Notes: generated by a model from the letters alone, not told the origin. Shown: positions 33,498 through 43,030, counted from the stretch's first letter. The stretch: 64,000 bases of DNA from Streptomyces zhihengii (GCF_016919245.1 NZ_JAFEJA010000001.1:1240001-1304000), one strand, 5' to 3'. Numbers and translations are program-made.

Positions 33498-34333
33498 CCG
33501 CGCCGACGGCCCCCGCCGCCGTGCGGCAGCCGCCCCGCACCTGGCTGAGGGCCCATCTCGCCTGCGCCCGGATGGAGTTCCGCGCCGCCCTCACCTACCG
33601 CACGGCCTATCTGTCGTCGTTCGCGATGATGCTCCTCCAGATCTGGCTGCTGACGGTCGTCTGGAGGGCCTTCTACGACGGGCGGGCGGAGGTGGACGGG
33701 CTCGGCCTCGCCACCATGACGGCGTACGCGACGCTGACGACGCTCCAGTACCAGCTCGTCAGCCCGTGGCGGTCCTCGCCCATCGACCAGCGGGTGCGGG
33801 AGGGCAAGGTCGCCGTGGACCTGCTGCGGCCCGTCGGCTTCCCCGGGCAGATGCTCGCCGGCCAGCTCGGATGGGCGTCGGCCGCCGTCCCGGTCCTGGT
33901 GGTGGCACTGCCGTTCGCGCTGCTGATCGGCGCGGGCCGGGCGCCCGCGTCGGCGGCCGCGGGGTTCGCCTACCCCGTGGCGCTGGCCGGCGCGCTGCTC
34001 GTGAACCAGCTGCTCGGGCTGCTGCTCGGCATGGTCTCCTTCTGGACCCTGGAGGTGAGCGGCGCCCTCATGGCCTACCGCTTCGTCGCACAGTTCTTCT
34101 CCGGGGCGCTGGTCCCGCTGTGGTTCATGCCGGGACCGGTCAGGGCGGCCGCGGAATGGCTGCCCTTCCAGGCCACCGCGTACACCCCGGCGGCCGTCTA
34201 CCTGGGCGAGATCGAGGGCGCCGGCATCGCGGCCGCCCTCGGTGTGCAGCTCGCCTGGATCGCCGCCCTCGGCGCGCTGGCCGCGTTCGTCTGGTCGCGC
34301 GCCCGGCGCCGTGTCATGTCGCAGGGGGGATGA
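33494..34333 (+). CDS. ABC-2 family permease, subunit 1
   Basis: 279 residues with about six hydrophobic segments, starting CARMEFRAALTYRTAYLSSF, typical of the ABC2_membrane_6 (PF06182) group. That group also includes cyanobacterial viologen-exporter permeases. ATGA overlap with the ATPase gene upstream and with the second permease downstream shows tight coupling. It presumably forms a heterodimeric channel with the next product. Confidence 0.88.
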   Translation: MTAPTAPAAVRQPPRTWLRAHLACARMEFRAALTYRTAYLSSFAMMLLQIWLLTVVWRAFYDGRAEVDGLGLATMTAYATLTTLQYQLVSPWRSSPIDQRVREGKVAVDLLRPVGFPGQMLAGQLGWASAAVPVLVVALPFALLIGAGRAPASAAAGFAYPVALAGALLVNQLLGLLLGMVSFWTLEVSGALMAYRFVAQFFSGALVPLWFMPGPVRAAAEWLPFQATAYTPAAVYLGEIEGAGIAAALGVQLAWIAALGALAAFVWSRARRRVMSQGG

Positions 34334-35139
34334 GGACGATGCGAGGTGCGCGTGTCTATCTGCTGCTGGCCGGTGCGGCGTTCCGCGCCGAGTTCCAGTA
34401 CCGGGGGAACCTGTTCGTCAACATCATCGGCGGCCTGTTCTACCAGGGCGTCGGGCTGGCCTTCATCTGGGCGGTGCTGGACCGCTTCGGGCAGGTCGGC
34501 GGCTGGGGGCTGGGGGAGATCGCGTTCCTCTACGGGATGCGGCTCACCGCCCACGGGCTGTGGCTGCTCCCCGGCCACCAGCTGGTCCACGTCGACGAGG
34601 TCGTCATCGAGGGCGAGTACGACCGCTATCTGGTGCGCCCGGTGTCCCCGCTGGTCCAGCTCCTCACCCGCAGGGTCCGGCTGAGCTCGCTCGGCGACCT
34701 GGCGGGCGGAGTGGCCCTGCTGTCCGTCGCCTCGGCCTCCGCGCCGGTCGACTGGTCGCCGGGGGCCGTGTGCTTCCTGCTGCTCGCGGTGGTGGGCGGT
34801 GCGCTGGTCGAAGGCTCCCTGCAACTGGCGGCCTCCGCGCTGGTGTTCAGGATGAAGCGGGTCTCCCCCGTCAAATTCGCCATCGACATGATCTTCAGCG
34901 ACTTCGGCAACTACCCGCTGAAGATCTTCGGCCCGGTGGCCGGCTTCGGGCTGACCTTCGTCTTCCCGCTGGCCTTCGTCGCCTATCTGCCCGCGACCGT
35001 GCTGATGGACCGGGAGGAGGAACTCGCCGTGCCCCAGTGGCTCGCCTGGGGCGCCCCGGGCATCGGCGTGGTGCTGATGTACGCCGCGTACCGCTTCTGG
35101 GAGCGGCAGTCCCGCCACTACGAGAGCAGCGGGCACTGA
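34330..35139 (+). CDS. ABC-2 family permease, subunit 2
   Basis: 269 residues from ATG 34330, overlapping the previous stop and preceded by GGGGGG. It contains AEFQYRGNLFVNIIGGLFYQ and a YDRYLVRPVSPLVQLLTRR loop, matching the partner permease in PF06182-type exporters. About six membrane segments. It ends at a large dyad terminator. The exporter substrate is unknown; the DasR-like box upstream hints at link to antibiotic or amino-sugar physiology. Confidence 0.88.
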   Translation: MRTMRGARVYLLLAGAAFRAEFQYRGNLFVNIIGGLFYQGVGLAFIWAVLDRFGQVGGWGLGEIAFLYGMRLTAHGLWLLPGHQLVHVDEVVIEGEYDRYLVRPVSPLVQLLTRRVRLSSLGDLAGGVALLSVASASAPVDWSPGAVCFLLLAVVGGALVEGSLQLAASALVFRMKRVSPVKFAIDMIFSDFGNYPLKIFGPVAGFGLTFVFPLAFVAYLPATVLMDREEELAVPQWLAWGAPGIGVVLMYAAYRFWERQSRHYESSGH

Positions 35140-35150
35140 GCGGGCCGGCG

Positions 35151-35200
35151 GGCCCCGGGACGGCCGGCGCGCACGGAGCGCGCCGCCCGGTCCCGGGGCC
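35151..35200. terminator. Long dyad terminator between convergent operons
   Basis: GGCCCCGGGAC (35151-35161) pairs with GTCCCGGGGCC (35190-35200). Inner CGGCGCGC/GCGCGCCG arms extend the stem with small bulges around an ACGGA loop. It serves the exporter operon (stop 35139) and the deacylase gene (stop 35230). Confidence 0.85.
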
Positions 35201-35229
35201 TCCTCACCCGGCGATGACTCCCCCGGGCG

Positions 35230-36885
35230 TCACACCGCGGCGGGCTCCCGGCGCAGGGTGCGGCCCGGGCGGGCGCCGGTGGTGTGCCCGTCGCGCAGGA
35301 CGCACGTCCCGGACACGAACACGTCGCGCACACCGACGGCGTACTGCCACGGGTCCGCGAAGGTCGCCCGGTCGGCCACGGCCTCCGGGTCGAGCACGAC
35401 GAGGTCGGCGATCTGCCCGGCGGCCAGCGTGCCGCGCCCGGGCAGCGGCAGGCGGGACGCCGGCAGGGACGTCATCTTGCGTATGGCGTCGGCGAGTTCG
35501 AGGACCCGCTGCTCGCGGACGTAGTGCCCGACCACCCGGGCGAAGGTGCCGAAGTTGCGCGGGTGGGGGTGTCCCTCGCCCGGTGCGTTGAGCACCCAGC
35601 CGTCGCTCGCCACCGCGCTGCCGGGGTGGCGCAGCACGGTGTCGACGTCGTCCTCCGCCATCGCGTGGTTGACGATCATGACCTCGCCGCGGTGGGCGGC
35701 GAGGACCTCCAGCACCGCCTCGGCCGGCTCGACGCCCTCGTCGCGGGCGATGTCGGCGATGCTGTCGCCGATGCGGTCGCTGTAGCGCCCCGGCCCGGTC
35801 ATGGCCAGGACGACGCCCTCGGGGAGGAAGGTGCGGCCCACGGCCGGACGCAGATCGTCGAGGACCCGGGCGCGGGTGCCGGGGTCGGCGAGGCGATCGA
35901 CGAGCGCGTCCGTGCCGCCGTCCATCGCCCAGTCGGGCAGCCGGGAGGTGAGCCGGGTCGAGGACGCGGTGTACGGGTAGACGTCGCAGGCCACGTCGAG
36001 GCCCTCGGCGGCGGCCGCGTCGATCAGGGCGAGCGCGGTGCGGACCTTGCCGTGGTTGGCCGGGCCCATCGCCTTGAGGTGCGAGATCTGGAGCCGGACG
36101 CCGGAGGCCCTCGCCACCTCCAGGGCCTCCTCGACGGCCTCGGTGACCTTGTCGCCCTCGTCGCGCATGTGGGTGGCGTAGAGCAGTCCGCGGCGGGCGG
36201 CCTCGGCGGCGAGGGCGGTGATCTCGTCGGTGCCGGCGAAGGAGCCGGGGGCGTAGATCAGGCCGGTCGACATGCCGAACGCGCCCTGCTCCGCCGCGGT
36301 CGCCAGCAGGGCCCGCATGGCGTCGAGTTCGGCGGGGCCGGCCGGAGTCCTGGCCGCGCCCGTCACCGCCGTCCGCAGGGCGCCGTGCCCGACGAGGGGG
36401 GCGATGTTGACGGCGGGACGGGCGGCGTCCACAGCCGCCGCGAAGGCGTCGAGGTCCGCCCATCCGCCGCCGCCCAGGGTGCCCGGCGCGGGGTCGGCCG
36501 GGGCCTCGGCGGCGGGGTTCGGGAAGGGGGAGAGCCCGCAGTTGCCGGTGACGAGCGTGGTCACCCCCTGCCGCAGGCACGCCTCGGCGTCGGGCATCGC
36601 GAGGACGGAGAAGTCCGCGTGGGAGTGCAGGTCGACGAAGCCCGGGGTGACGGCGAGGCCGGTCGCGTCCAGGGTGGTGACGGCGCGTGCGTCCGGCTCC
36701 GGGTCGCCCACCCGGACGACGCGGTCGCCGCGCACGGCGACGTCCGCGCGGCGCGGCGCGGCACCGGTCCCGTCGATCACGGTGCCGCCGGTGATCAGCA
36801 GGTCGTACGGGACGGTCGCGAAGTCCGGGCCGGTCACGGTGTCCGGGGCGGTCGCGGTGTCCGGGGCGGCGGTCTGGTCGGGCAT
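35230..36885 (-). CDS. N-acyl-D-amino-acid deacylase (D-aminoacylase family)
   Basis: 551 residues of the amidohydrolase superfamily. Metal and catalytic signatures are FVDLHSHADF, NCGLSPFP (bridging Cys), GLIYAPG, LQISHLKAMG, IVNHAMAEDDV and ASDGW. Members release D-amino acids from N-acyl derivatives in the cytoplasm; related dihydroorotase-like enzymes are alternatives. ATG 36885. The N-terminus has a small Thr/Asp/Pro repeat (DTATAPDTVTGPD). It follows a permease gene by 75 bp on the same strand and forms a cluster with a PLP enzyme and a PucR regulator. Confidence 0.88.
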   Translation of the reverse strand: MPDQTAAPDTATAPDTVTGPDFATVPYDLLITGGTVIDGTGAAPRRADVAVRGDRVVRVGDPEPDARAVTTLDATGLAVTPGFVDLHSHADFSVLAMPDAEACLRQGVTTLVTGNCGLSPFPNPAAEAPADPAPGTLGGGGWADLDAFAAAVDAARPAVNIAPLVGHGALRTAVTGAARTPAGPAELDAMRALLATAAEQGAFGMSTGLIYAPGSFAGTDEITALAAEAARRGLLYATHMRDEGDKVTEAVEEALEVARASGVRLQISHLKAMGPANHGKVRTALALIDAAAAEGLDVACDVYPYTASSTRLTSRLPDWAMDGGTDALVDRLADPGTRARVLDDLRPAVGRTFLPEGVVLAMTGPGRYSDRIGDSIADIARDEGVEPAEAVLEVLAAHRGEVMIVNHAMAEDDVDTVLRHPGSAVASDGWVLNAPGEGHPHPRNFGTFARVVGHYVREQRVLELADAIRKMTSLPASRLPLPGRGTLAAGQIADLVVLDPEAVADRATFADPWQYAVGVRDVFVSGTCVLRDGHTTGARPGRTLRREPAAV

Positions 36886-36959
36886 GGCGGGCTCATTTCC
36901 GGGTGGTGCGGGCGGAGTCGAGGGGGTGGCGGGCACGAGCGGGGTGCCGGGGCGGCGGC

Positions 36960-38399
36960 TCACAGGATGAAGACGAGCAGCACGGTGTACAGGGCGCACG
37001 CCGGGATCAGCAGGGCCCATCCGGTGCCCAGCAGATAGGGCAGCCGGTCGGCCCGGGCCAGCCCCATGGTGCCGACCATGTTGGCGTTGGGCAGCGGCCC
37101 GTAGGTGTCCGCCTTGGACGCCCACAGCAGCACGACGACCCAGGCGGCCGGTCCGATGCCGAGTTCGGTGCCCAGCGGCCCGAACACCTCGCCGATCAGG
37201 ATCACCTGGGCGGCCGTGGCGCCGGGGACGCCGACCCAGCCGAGGGCCGCCACGGCGAGCGCGAACGGCAGGGCGGACATGTGCCGCAGCTCCGGTCCGA
37301 AGGTGTCGAGGACGACGTCGTACGGCTTGGCCAGGTCGATGAAGCCGAACAGCGCGGCCAGCATCCAGAACAGGGCCAGCATGGGGAGCATGCGGCGCGC
37401 CCCGGTCAGGAAGGCCCTGACGGCGCGGCCCGGCGGGAGTCCGGCCGCCGCCACGGTCACCGCGGACAGCAGGGGCAGGGCGATCAGCGGGAACGTCGTG
37501 CCGGCCCTGGTCACGGTGGCGTAGCCGACGGTGATCACGAGGGTGAGCGCGAACGCCCAGGTCGCGCGGCGGGCGCGGTCGGGCCGCCCGGCGGCGTCCG
37601 ACGGCTCCTCGGCGGCCTCCTCGGGCCGGTAGAAGTCCTGCTGCGCGGCGCTGCGCCGCTGGACCCAGGGCACCACCACCGCGGCGAGCAGCAGCGACAG
37701 CACCGCGAGCGGGCCCGCGCCCACGGCGACGTAGAGCAGGTAGCCGGCGTCGGCGGTGTCCATGATGGCGATGTTGGAGCCGGCGAAGGGGGCGAGGGCG
37801 AGGCCGGCGCAGCCGCCGAGGAACATGGTCGCCGCGGTCGCGGACCGCGTGAACCCGGTCCGGGCGGCCACCGGGACGAGCAGCGGTCCGGCGATGGCGA
37901 GGGCTCCGGCGAGGGTGCCCAGGCTCGCGACCAGCACCAGGCAGGCGAGCATCATGCCGTACATCAGGACCGTCCGGCCGCGGCCGTCGGTGAGCCGCAG
38001 GATGGAGCGGACGAGGGTGTCGGCGACTCCCGTGACCCGCAGCACCTCCCCGGTCGCCGCGCCGAAGACGATGATCAGGCCGATGACGGTGACCGGGTCG
38101 GTGACGGATCCGCCGAGCACGTCGGCGGCCTTCCCGGGCGCGGGCAGCACCACCAGGGCGGCGCTCACCAGCGCGAGCGCGGTGACGGTGACGAGCGAGG
38201 TGCCGGTCAGCGCGAGCACGGCGTAGAGGGCGATCGGCAACAGCCCCCAGGCGGTGGGGCCTTCGGTGGTGAGGCCGACGGCCAGGCTGAGCAGCAGGGC
38301 GGCGGCCGCCGCGCTCCGGGTGAGGAGGAGCCGGCGGCGGGCGGGGGCCGGCGGCGGGCCGCCGTCGGTGGCGGCCGTGGGAACGGCGGACTGAGGCAT
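36960..38399 (-). CDS. Polytopic permease of the gluconate/dicarboxylate (ion-transporter) type
   Basis: 479 residues with about twelve hydrophobic segments. Segments such as DPVTVIGLIIVFGAATGEVL, LACLVLVASLGTLAGALAIAG, GATAAQVILIGEVFGPLG and WASKADTYGPLPNANMVG recall GntP/ion-transporter-superfamily secondary carriers. ATG 38399 is preceded by GAGG. It lies between the PLP enzyme and deacylase genes, so it most likely imports the deacylase substrate (N-acyl-D-amino acids or small peptides). That is context inference. Confidence 0.78.
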   Translation of the reverse strand: MPQSAVPTAATDGGPPPAPARRRLLLTRSAAAAALLLSLAVGLTTEGPTAWGLLPIALYAVLALTGTSLVTVTALALVSAALVVLPAPGKAADVLGGSVTDPVTVIGLIIVFGAATGEVLRVTGVADTLVRSILRLTDGRGRTVLMYGMMLACLVLVASLGTLAGALAIAGPLLVPVAARTGFTRSATAATMFLGGCAGLALAPFAGSNIAIMDTADAGYLLYVAVGAGPLAVLSLLLAAVVVPWVQRRSAAQQDFYRPEEAAEEPSDAAGRPDRARRATWAFALTLVITVGYATVTRAGTTFPLIALPLLSAVTVAAAGLPPGRAVRAFLTGARRMLPMLALFWMLAALFGFIDLAKPYDVVLDTFGPELRHMSALPFALAVAALGWVGVPGATAAQVILIGEVFGPLGTELGIGPAAWVVVLLWASKADTYGPLPNANMVGTMGLARADRLPYLLGTGWALLIPACALYTVLLVFIL

Positions 38400-38624
38400 G
38401 GCGGATCCTCGGGGATGGGCGGGCAAGGGGGTCGGGGGCCGGGGGGCACCCGGTGACACGACCGGGTCGGCGGCGTGCCCCGGCACGGGGATTCGGCGCG
38501 GGGTGTGCAGGGGGTCGGTGTGCCCCGGCACGGGGTTCAACGGAAGGAGCGCAGGGCGTCGGTGTGGCCCCCGAAGGGTGCAACGCCGGGCACGCAGGGC
38601 GTCAACGCGCCCCGGCACGGGGGT

Positions 38625-40016
38625 TCAGCGCAGGGTGTGCAGGGCGTCGGCGTGCCGCGCCCCGCTCTCCGCCGCGATCTCGTCGAGGGTCTGGGCGTCC
38701 CGGACGGGTGCGCAGCGCACCTGCCCGCCGTCGAGGACGTAGCCGTGCACGGCGGGCCGGGGCAGGCTGTTGTACGCCCACGGAGTGGAGAAGTAGTAGG
38801 CGCCCGTGTCGTAGAGCACCACGTGGTCGCCCTCGGTGAGCGCGGGCAGCGGGCGTGCCTCGGCGACGACGTCACCGGCGAAGCAGCAGGGCCCGGCGAC
38901 GTCCTGCACGACGTCGGGGCCGGTCTTCGGGTGTCCCTGCGCGTCGAAGGCGCCGACGCGCAGCGGCCAGGCGCCGGGCATCAGCACGGTGCGGGTCGCG
39001 GTCTGCGCCCCGGCGTGGGTCACGGCGATCCGCCGGCCCCCGGCCTCCTTGGCGTACTCGACACGGGCCGCGATGAACCCGTTCTTGGCCAGCAGCGACC
39101 GGCCGAACTCGGTCACCAGGCCGTAGCGTCCGTCGAACAGGCCCGGCACCGCGGCCCGCAGGGCGGCCGTGTAGTCGTCGAACGTGGGGCGGACGGTGTC
39201 GTCGGCGAAGTTGACCGGCAGGCCGCCCCCGATGTCGAGGCCGGTGATCTGACGCCTGCCGAGCCGTTCGTTGATCTCCTCTGCGAGGCGGTACGTCTCG
39301 GCGACGCCCTCCGCGATGAGCTCCAGCGGGCAGCCCTGCGAGCCGACATGGGCGTGCAGCCGGGTCAGCCAGGGCCGCCGCGCGAACGCGCGGTGCACGG
39401 CCTCGCGGGCGCCCTCGTCGCGCAGTGCCACCCCGAACTTGGAGGTGGCCGTCGCGGTGCTCATGGCGCCGATCGACCCGCCGCCCACCTGCGGGTTGAC
39501 GCGCAGTCCGACGACGGAGGCGCAGCCGTCCGGGCGGAGGGCGTCGATGCGGTCGAGTTCGTCGAGGTTGTCGGCGTTCAGGGCGACGCCGAGGGCGAGC
39601 GCCTCGGCGATCTCCTCGCGGGTCTTGGCGGGCGAGTCGAGGACGATGCGCGAGGGGTCGCAGCCGGCGTCCAGCGCGAGGCGCAGCTCACCGGGGCTGG
39701 CCACCTCGCAGCCCATGCCCAGGCCGGTGAGCAGCCGCAGCACCGGCACGAGGGAGGACGCCTTCACGGCGAAGGTGTGCAGGACGTCGGGGACGGGGGC
39801 GAACGCGGTGTGCAGGGCCCTGACCGTCTCCCGGACGCCGTCGGTGTCGAGGAAGCCGGCGACGGGCTCCCGGGCGGTGAGCAGCCCCTCGTCGAGGGCG
39901 TGGCGCAGGACCAGGCCCGCGCGCCCGGCGGCGGTGGACGTGCCGACCGCGGGCTGGGCGGTCGGGGTCGGAGTCGGGTCAGCGGGGACCCCGGGGTGCG
40001 GAGAGTGCGAAGTCAC
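38625..40016 (-). CDS. PLP-dependent decarboxylase-like protein (fold type III, DapDC/Orn-DC group 2)
   Basis: 463 residues. K85 in TFAVKASSLVPV is the expected pyridoxal phosphate lysine. GCEVASPGELRLALDAG, LHAHVGSQ, DIGGGLPVNF and CCFAGDVVAEA all fit group-2 decarboxylases. Two departures are visible: the usual EPGR motif reads EFGRS, and the active-site Cys motif is CFAGD. It could therefore be a decarboxylase, racemase or deaminase of D- or diamino acids. GTG 40016. It lies in the probable D-amino-acid module beside a PucR regulator. Confidence 0.82.
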   Translation of the reverse strand: MTSHSPHPGVPADPTPTPTAQPAVGTSTAAGRAGLVLRHALDEGLLTAREPVAGFLDTDGVRETVRALHTAFAPVPDVLHTFAVKASSLVPVLRLLTGLGMGCEVASPGELRLALDAGCDPSRIVLDSPAKTREEIAEALALGVALNADNLDELDRIDALRPDGCASVVGLRVNPQVGGGSIGAMSTATATSKFGVALRDEGAREAVHRAFARRPWLTRLHAHVGSQGCPLELIAEGVAETYRLAEEINERLGRRQITGLDIGGGLPVNFADDTVRPTFDDYTAALRAAVPGLFDGRYGLVTEFGRSLLAKNGFIAARVEYAKEAGGRRIAVTHAGAQTATRTVLMPGAWPLRVGAFDAQGHPKTGPDVVQDVAGPCCFAGDVVAEARPLPALTEGDHVVLYDTGAYYFSTPWAYNSLPRPAVHGYVLDGGQVRCAPVRDAQTLDEIAAESGARHADALHTLR

Positions 40017-40142
40017 GGGCCGGCTTTCGTCGCGGATCGGATGGCACGAGGGTGCTCCGCGGGCGTCGCCGCCGTCTTCGTGGCGCGGGACAAAGGAAGC
40101 GCGATTGCTTGTCCGCCCGGCACAAGACCGTGCCGTACGGGG

Positions 40143-41849
40143 TCAAATCCCCTCACCCGTGGGGCGGTCGCCGCCGGTGGCGAGGCGTACCGCCAGGGTG
40201 ACCAGCAGCCGGGTGTCGGGGTCGTCGAGGTCGATGCCGAAGCGCTCCCGTACACGGCGCAGCCGGTACCGCAGGGTGTTGGGGTGCAGGACGAGGCTCT
40301 GCGCGGCCCGCGGGACGTCACCGGCCGCGTCGAGGTAGGCGGTGAGCGAGCGGACGAGTTCGCCGCCCGCCGCGAGGTCGGCCAGCACCATGTCGTGGAC
40401 GGGGCCGCCCTGGGTCTCCCACAGCGGGCGGACGGCGTCGAGCACCCGGAGCACGGCCACGGTCTGCGCCACCTCCCCGGGCCCGGCGTGCCGCACGGGC
40501 CGCTCCCGCCGCTCCGGCGCCCCGGCCCCGGCGGTGCGGCCGGGTGCGGCCCCGCGGGCCGCGCGCTCCCGCAGGGCGCGGACGACCAGCACGGCCTCCG
40601 CGCGGGAGTCCGCCGCTTCGAGCGGTGAGCCCACCAGCCGGCCGGCCCCGATCCAGACCGCGGGGGCGTCCGGCATGGCGGCGGCCAGCGAGTCGAGCTC
40701 CCTGGCGAGCGCCAGGGCCTCCCGCTCGTCGCCGTCCGGCACCGGGAGCAGCACGGTGAGCCGGTGGCTCTCGCGGAGCACGCGCACGGCGGACCGGTGG
40801 GCGGACGCCTGGAGCGCGAGTGCCTGGAGGCTGCGCTCGGGCACCGGGGCGGTGGTGAGGTCGCGTTCGGCGACGAGGACGACGCAGGGCAGTTCCGGGG
40901 CGAGCCCGAGCGACCAGATGTGGGCACGGCGGTCCCCCTCGCCGCGCAGCAGTTCCCGCAGCGCGTGCTCCTCGCGGCGCCGGTTGCTGCTCACCCGCAG
41001 ACGGTGCTGGAGCAGGTACGGCACGGCGACCTCGGCGGCGCGGCGCAGGGCCTCGCGGGCGTCCGGCGAGAAGCTGCGGCCGTCGGCGGCCGCCCAGATG
41101 GAGCCGAGGATCTCGCCGCCGCTGCGGATCGCGACGACCAGGCGTTCCGGATCGGTGCCGTCCGCGGCCCGGTGGATCACGTCGCGTGAGGTCCACAGGG
41201 CCTTCAGCAGTCCGCTGCGCCGCAGTTCCGCGACCCGCCAGTCCGGCACCTTGCCGCCGAGGATGGTGGACTGCCGCACCGGGTCGGCCTCGGGGCTGGT
41301 CGCGGAGTGGGCGAGGACCCGGAAGCGGGTGTCCTCGACGGTGATCGAGGCCTGGCAGTAGCGGGCGACGACCGAGGCGAGGACGGCGAGACCGCCGCCC
41401 GCGATGTCCCCCGCGAGACGGTCCCCGGTGCCCACGGCGGCGAACGCGAACGCCGCGCGCAGCATCTCGACGGTGTCGGCCCAGTCCGCCCAGCCGCCCC
41501 GGGCCAGCAGCGCCACACCCGTCTCCCGCGCCGCCGCGACCACCTCGGCGGCCGGGTCCCCGTCCCCGCGCCCGCGGACCACGACCGCACCGGCACCCCG
41601 CCGCGCCGCCTCCCGCACGGCCTCGGCCGCGCCCGCACCGGCCTCCGCGGAGACGCCCGTCACCAGCACGATCCGCCCCGCGTACGGGCGGCCGCCGTCC
41701 TCGTCCCCGATGATCACGCCGACCAGCTCGGCGTCCTGCCCGCGCGGGGCGAGCACCAGCCGCAGGATCCCGTCCTCGTCGTACGCGAGCAACTGCCGCA
41801 GCGTGACCACATCCTGCGGAGCGCTCGCCTCCGCCCCCTCGCCGATCAT
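40143..41849 (-). CDS. PucR/CdaR-family transcriptional regulator
   Basis: 568 residues from ATG 41849; an internal GTG at 41807 is also possible, and no clear ribosome site helps. The N-terminal PucR-like domain starts TLRQLLAYDEDGILRLVLA. A GAF-like/diguanylate-like middle is followed by the C-terminal PucR HTH: GDVPRAAQSLVLHPNTLRYR, then LRRVRERFGIDLDDPDTRLL. Such regulators control amino-acid and purine catabolic genes. Same strand and upstream of the decarboxylase, permease and deacylase genes, so it probably activates them. Confidence 0.9.
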   Translation of the reverse strand: MIGEGAEASAPQDVVTLRQLLAYDEDGILRLVLAPRGQDAELVGVIIGDEDGGRPYAGRIVLVTGVSAEAGAGAAEAVREAARRGAGAVVVRGRGDGDPAAEVVAAARETGVALLARGGWADWADTVEMLRAAFAFAAVGTGDRLAGDIAGGGLAVLASVVARYCQASITVEDTRFRVLAHSATSPEADPVRQSTILGGKVPDWRVAELRRSGLLKALWTSRDVIHRAADGTDPERLVVAIRSGGEILGSIWAAADGRSFSPDAREALRRAAEVAVPYLLQHRLRVSSNRRREEHALRELLRGEGDRRAHIWSLGLAPELPCVVLVAERDLTTAPVPERSLQALALQASAHRSAVRVLRESHRLTVLLPVPDGDEREALALARELDSLAAAMPDAPAVWIGAGRLVGSPLEAADSRAEAVLVVRALRERAARGAAPGRTAGAGAPERRERPVRHAGPGEVAQTVAVLRVLDAVRPLWETQGGPVHDMVLADLAAGGELVRSLTAYLDAAGDVPRAAQSLVLHPNTLRYRLRRVRERFGIDLDDPDTRLLVTLAVRLATGGDRPTGEGI

Positions 41850-41973
41850 GCGGGGACGGCACGGCGGGCGGTGGGTGCGTTCATGCCGCCAGCATAGAAA
41901 CCCAGCTCGGGGGACCGCCGTCACGGGCCGCGCGGCGCGGCGGGGACCGCCCGCAGCCCTCCTGCTCCCCCTC

Positions 41974-42930
41974 CTACTCGCCCGCGTACGGCACCCGCCT
42001 GCGGCCCGGTCCCGTGGGGTGGGTGCCGGTGACGCCCATGACGATCGAGTAGAGGCTGGTCTCGGCGGTGACGAAGAGGCGGTTGCGCTTGACGCCGCCC
42101 CAGGTGATGTTGGCGACGCGCTCGGGGATGTCCAGCCGGCCGATGAGCGTGCCGTCGGGGTCGTAGCAGTGGACGCCGTCGTCCATGGCGGCCACCCAGA
42201 GCCGGCCCTCGTCGTCGAAGCGGAGGTTGTCGAAGCGGGCCCCTTCCCGGCTGGTGGCGTCGGCGAAGACCTCGCCGTCCGAGATGGTGCCCTCGTCGTG
42301 GACGTCGAAGACGCGGATCACGTTCGCCCTCGTGTCGGAGACGAGCAGCCGCTTCTCGTCGGGCGAGAAGACCAGGCCGTTCGGTGCGCCGAAGCAGTCG
42401 GCGACCAGGCGCACGTCACCGGTGGCGGGGTCGGTCCGGTAGACGTTGCCGGCCCCGATCTCGCTCTCGGCACGGTGGCCCTCGTAGTCGCTGGTGATGC
42501 CGAAGTCGGGGTCGGAGAACCAGATGGAGCCGTCGGACCGCACGGTGGCGTCGTTGGGGCTGTTCAGCCGCCTGCCCTGCCAGCGGTCGGCCAGCACCGT
42601 CAGCGAGCCGTCGTGCTCGGTGCGGGTGACCCGGCGGTTGCCCTGCTCGCAGGTGATCAGCCGGCCCTCCCGGTCGAGGGTGTTGCCGTTGGTGTGGCCG
42701 GCGTCGCGCCGGAAGACGGAGACGGCTCCGGTCTCCTCGTCCCAGCGCAGCATCCGGTCGTTGGGGATGTCGCTCCAGACGACCTGCCGCCAGGCGGGGA
42801 CGTAGACCGGCCCCTCGGCCCAGCGGCAGCCGGTGAACAGGACCTCGGCCGCGTCGTCGCCGTTCATGCACCTGCCGGTGCGGAAGCGGTCGTCGAACTT
42901 CTCGTACAGTGCGTGCCGTTCACGGGCCAT
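41974..42930 (-). CDS. SMP-30/gluconolactonase-family hydrolase
   Basis: 318 residues. A six-bladed propeller with typical signatures FTGCRWAEGPVYVP (metal Glu), NGNTLDREGRLITCEQGNRR, LNSPNDATVRSDGSIWFSDP (metal Asn) and DNLRFDDEGRLWVA (metal Asp). It hydrolyses sugar-acid lactones. ATG 42930 has GGGGAGACC just upstream. Divergent from an AsnC regulator gene at 100 bp, which may control it. Confidence 0.92.
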   Translation of the reverse strand: MARERHALYEKFDDRFRTGRCMNGDDAAEVLFTGCRWAEGPVYVPAWRQVVWSDIPNDRMLRWDEETGAVSVFRRDAGHTNGNTLDREGRLITCEQGNRRVTRTEHDGSLTVLADRWQGRRLNSPNDATVRSDGSIWFSDPDFGITSDYEGHRAESEIGAGNVYRTDPATGDVRLVADCFGAPNGLVFSPDEKRLLVSDTRANVIRVFDVHDEGTISDGEVFADATSREGARFDNLRFDDEGRLWVAAMDDGVHCYDPDGTLIGRLDIPERVANITWGGVKRNRLFVTAETSLYSIVMGVTGTHPTGPGRRRVPYAGE

Positions 42931-42953
42931 GCCGGTCTCCCCATCCGAGCGTC

Positions 42954-42970
42954 ACCGAATCACCTTCGGT
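42954..42970. promoter_or_regulatory. Inverted repeat between SMP-30 and AsnC genes
   Basis: ACCGAA (42954-42959) and TTCGGT (42965-42970) form a dyad with a 5-nt centre, within the 100-bp divergent gap, close to the SMP-30 start. A candidate site for the AsnC-type protein encoded next door. Confidence 0.45.
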
Positions 42971-43030
42971 ACGGATCGAAGATTGCGAGATGAGATATGG
43001 TCGACGCAAGTCATTACCGAACGGAGAGTC

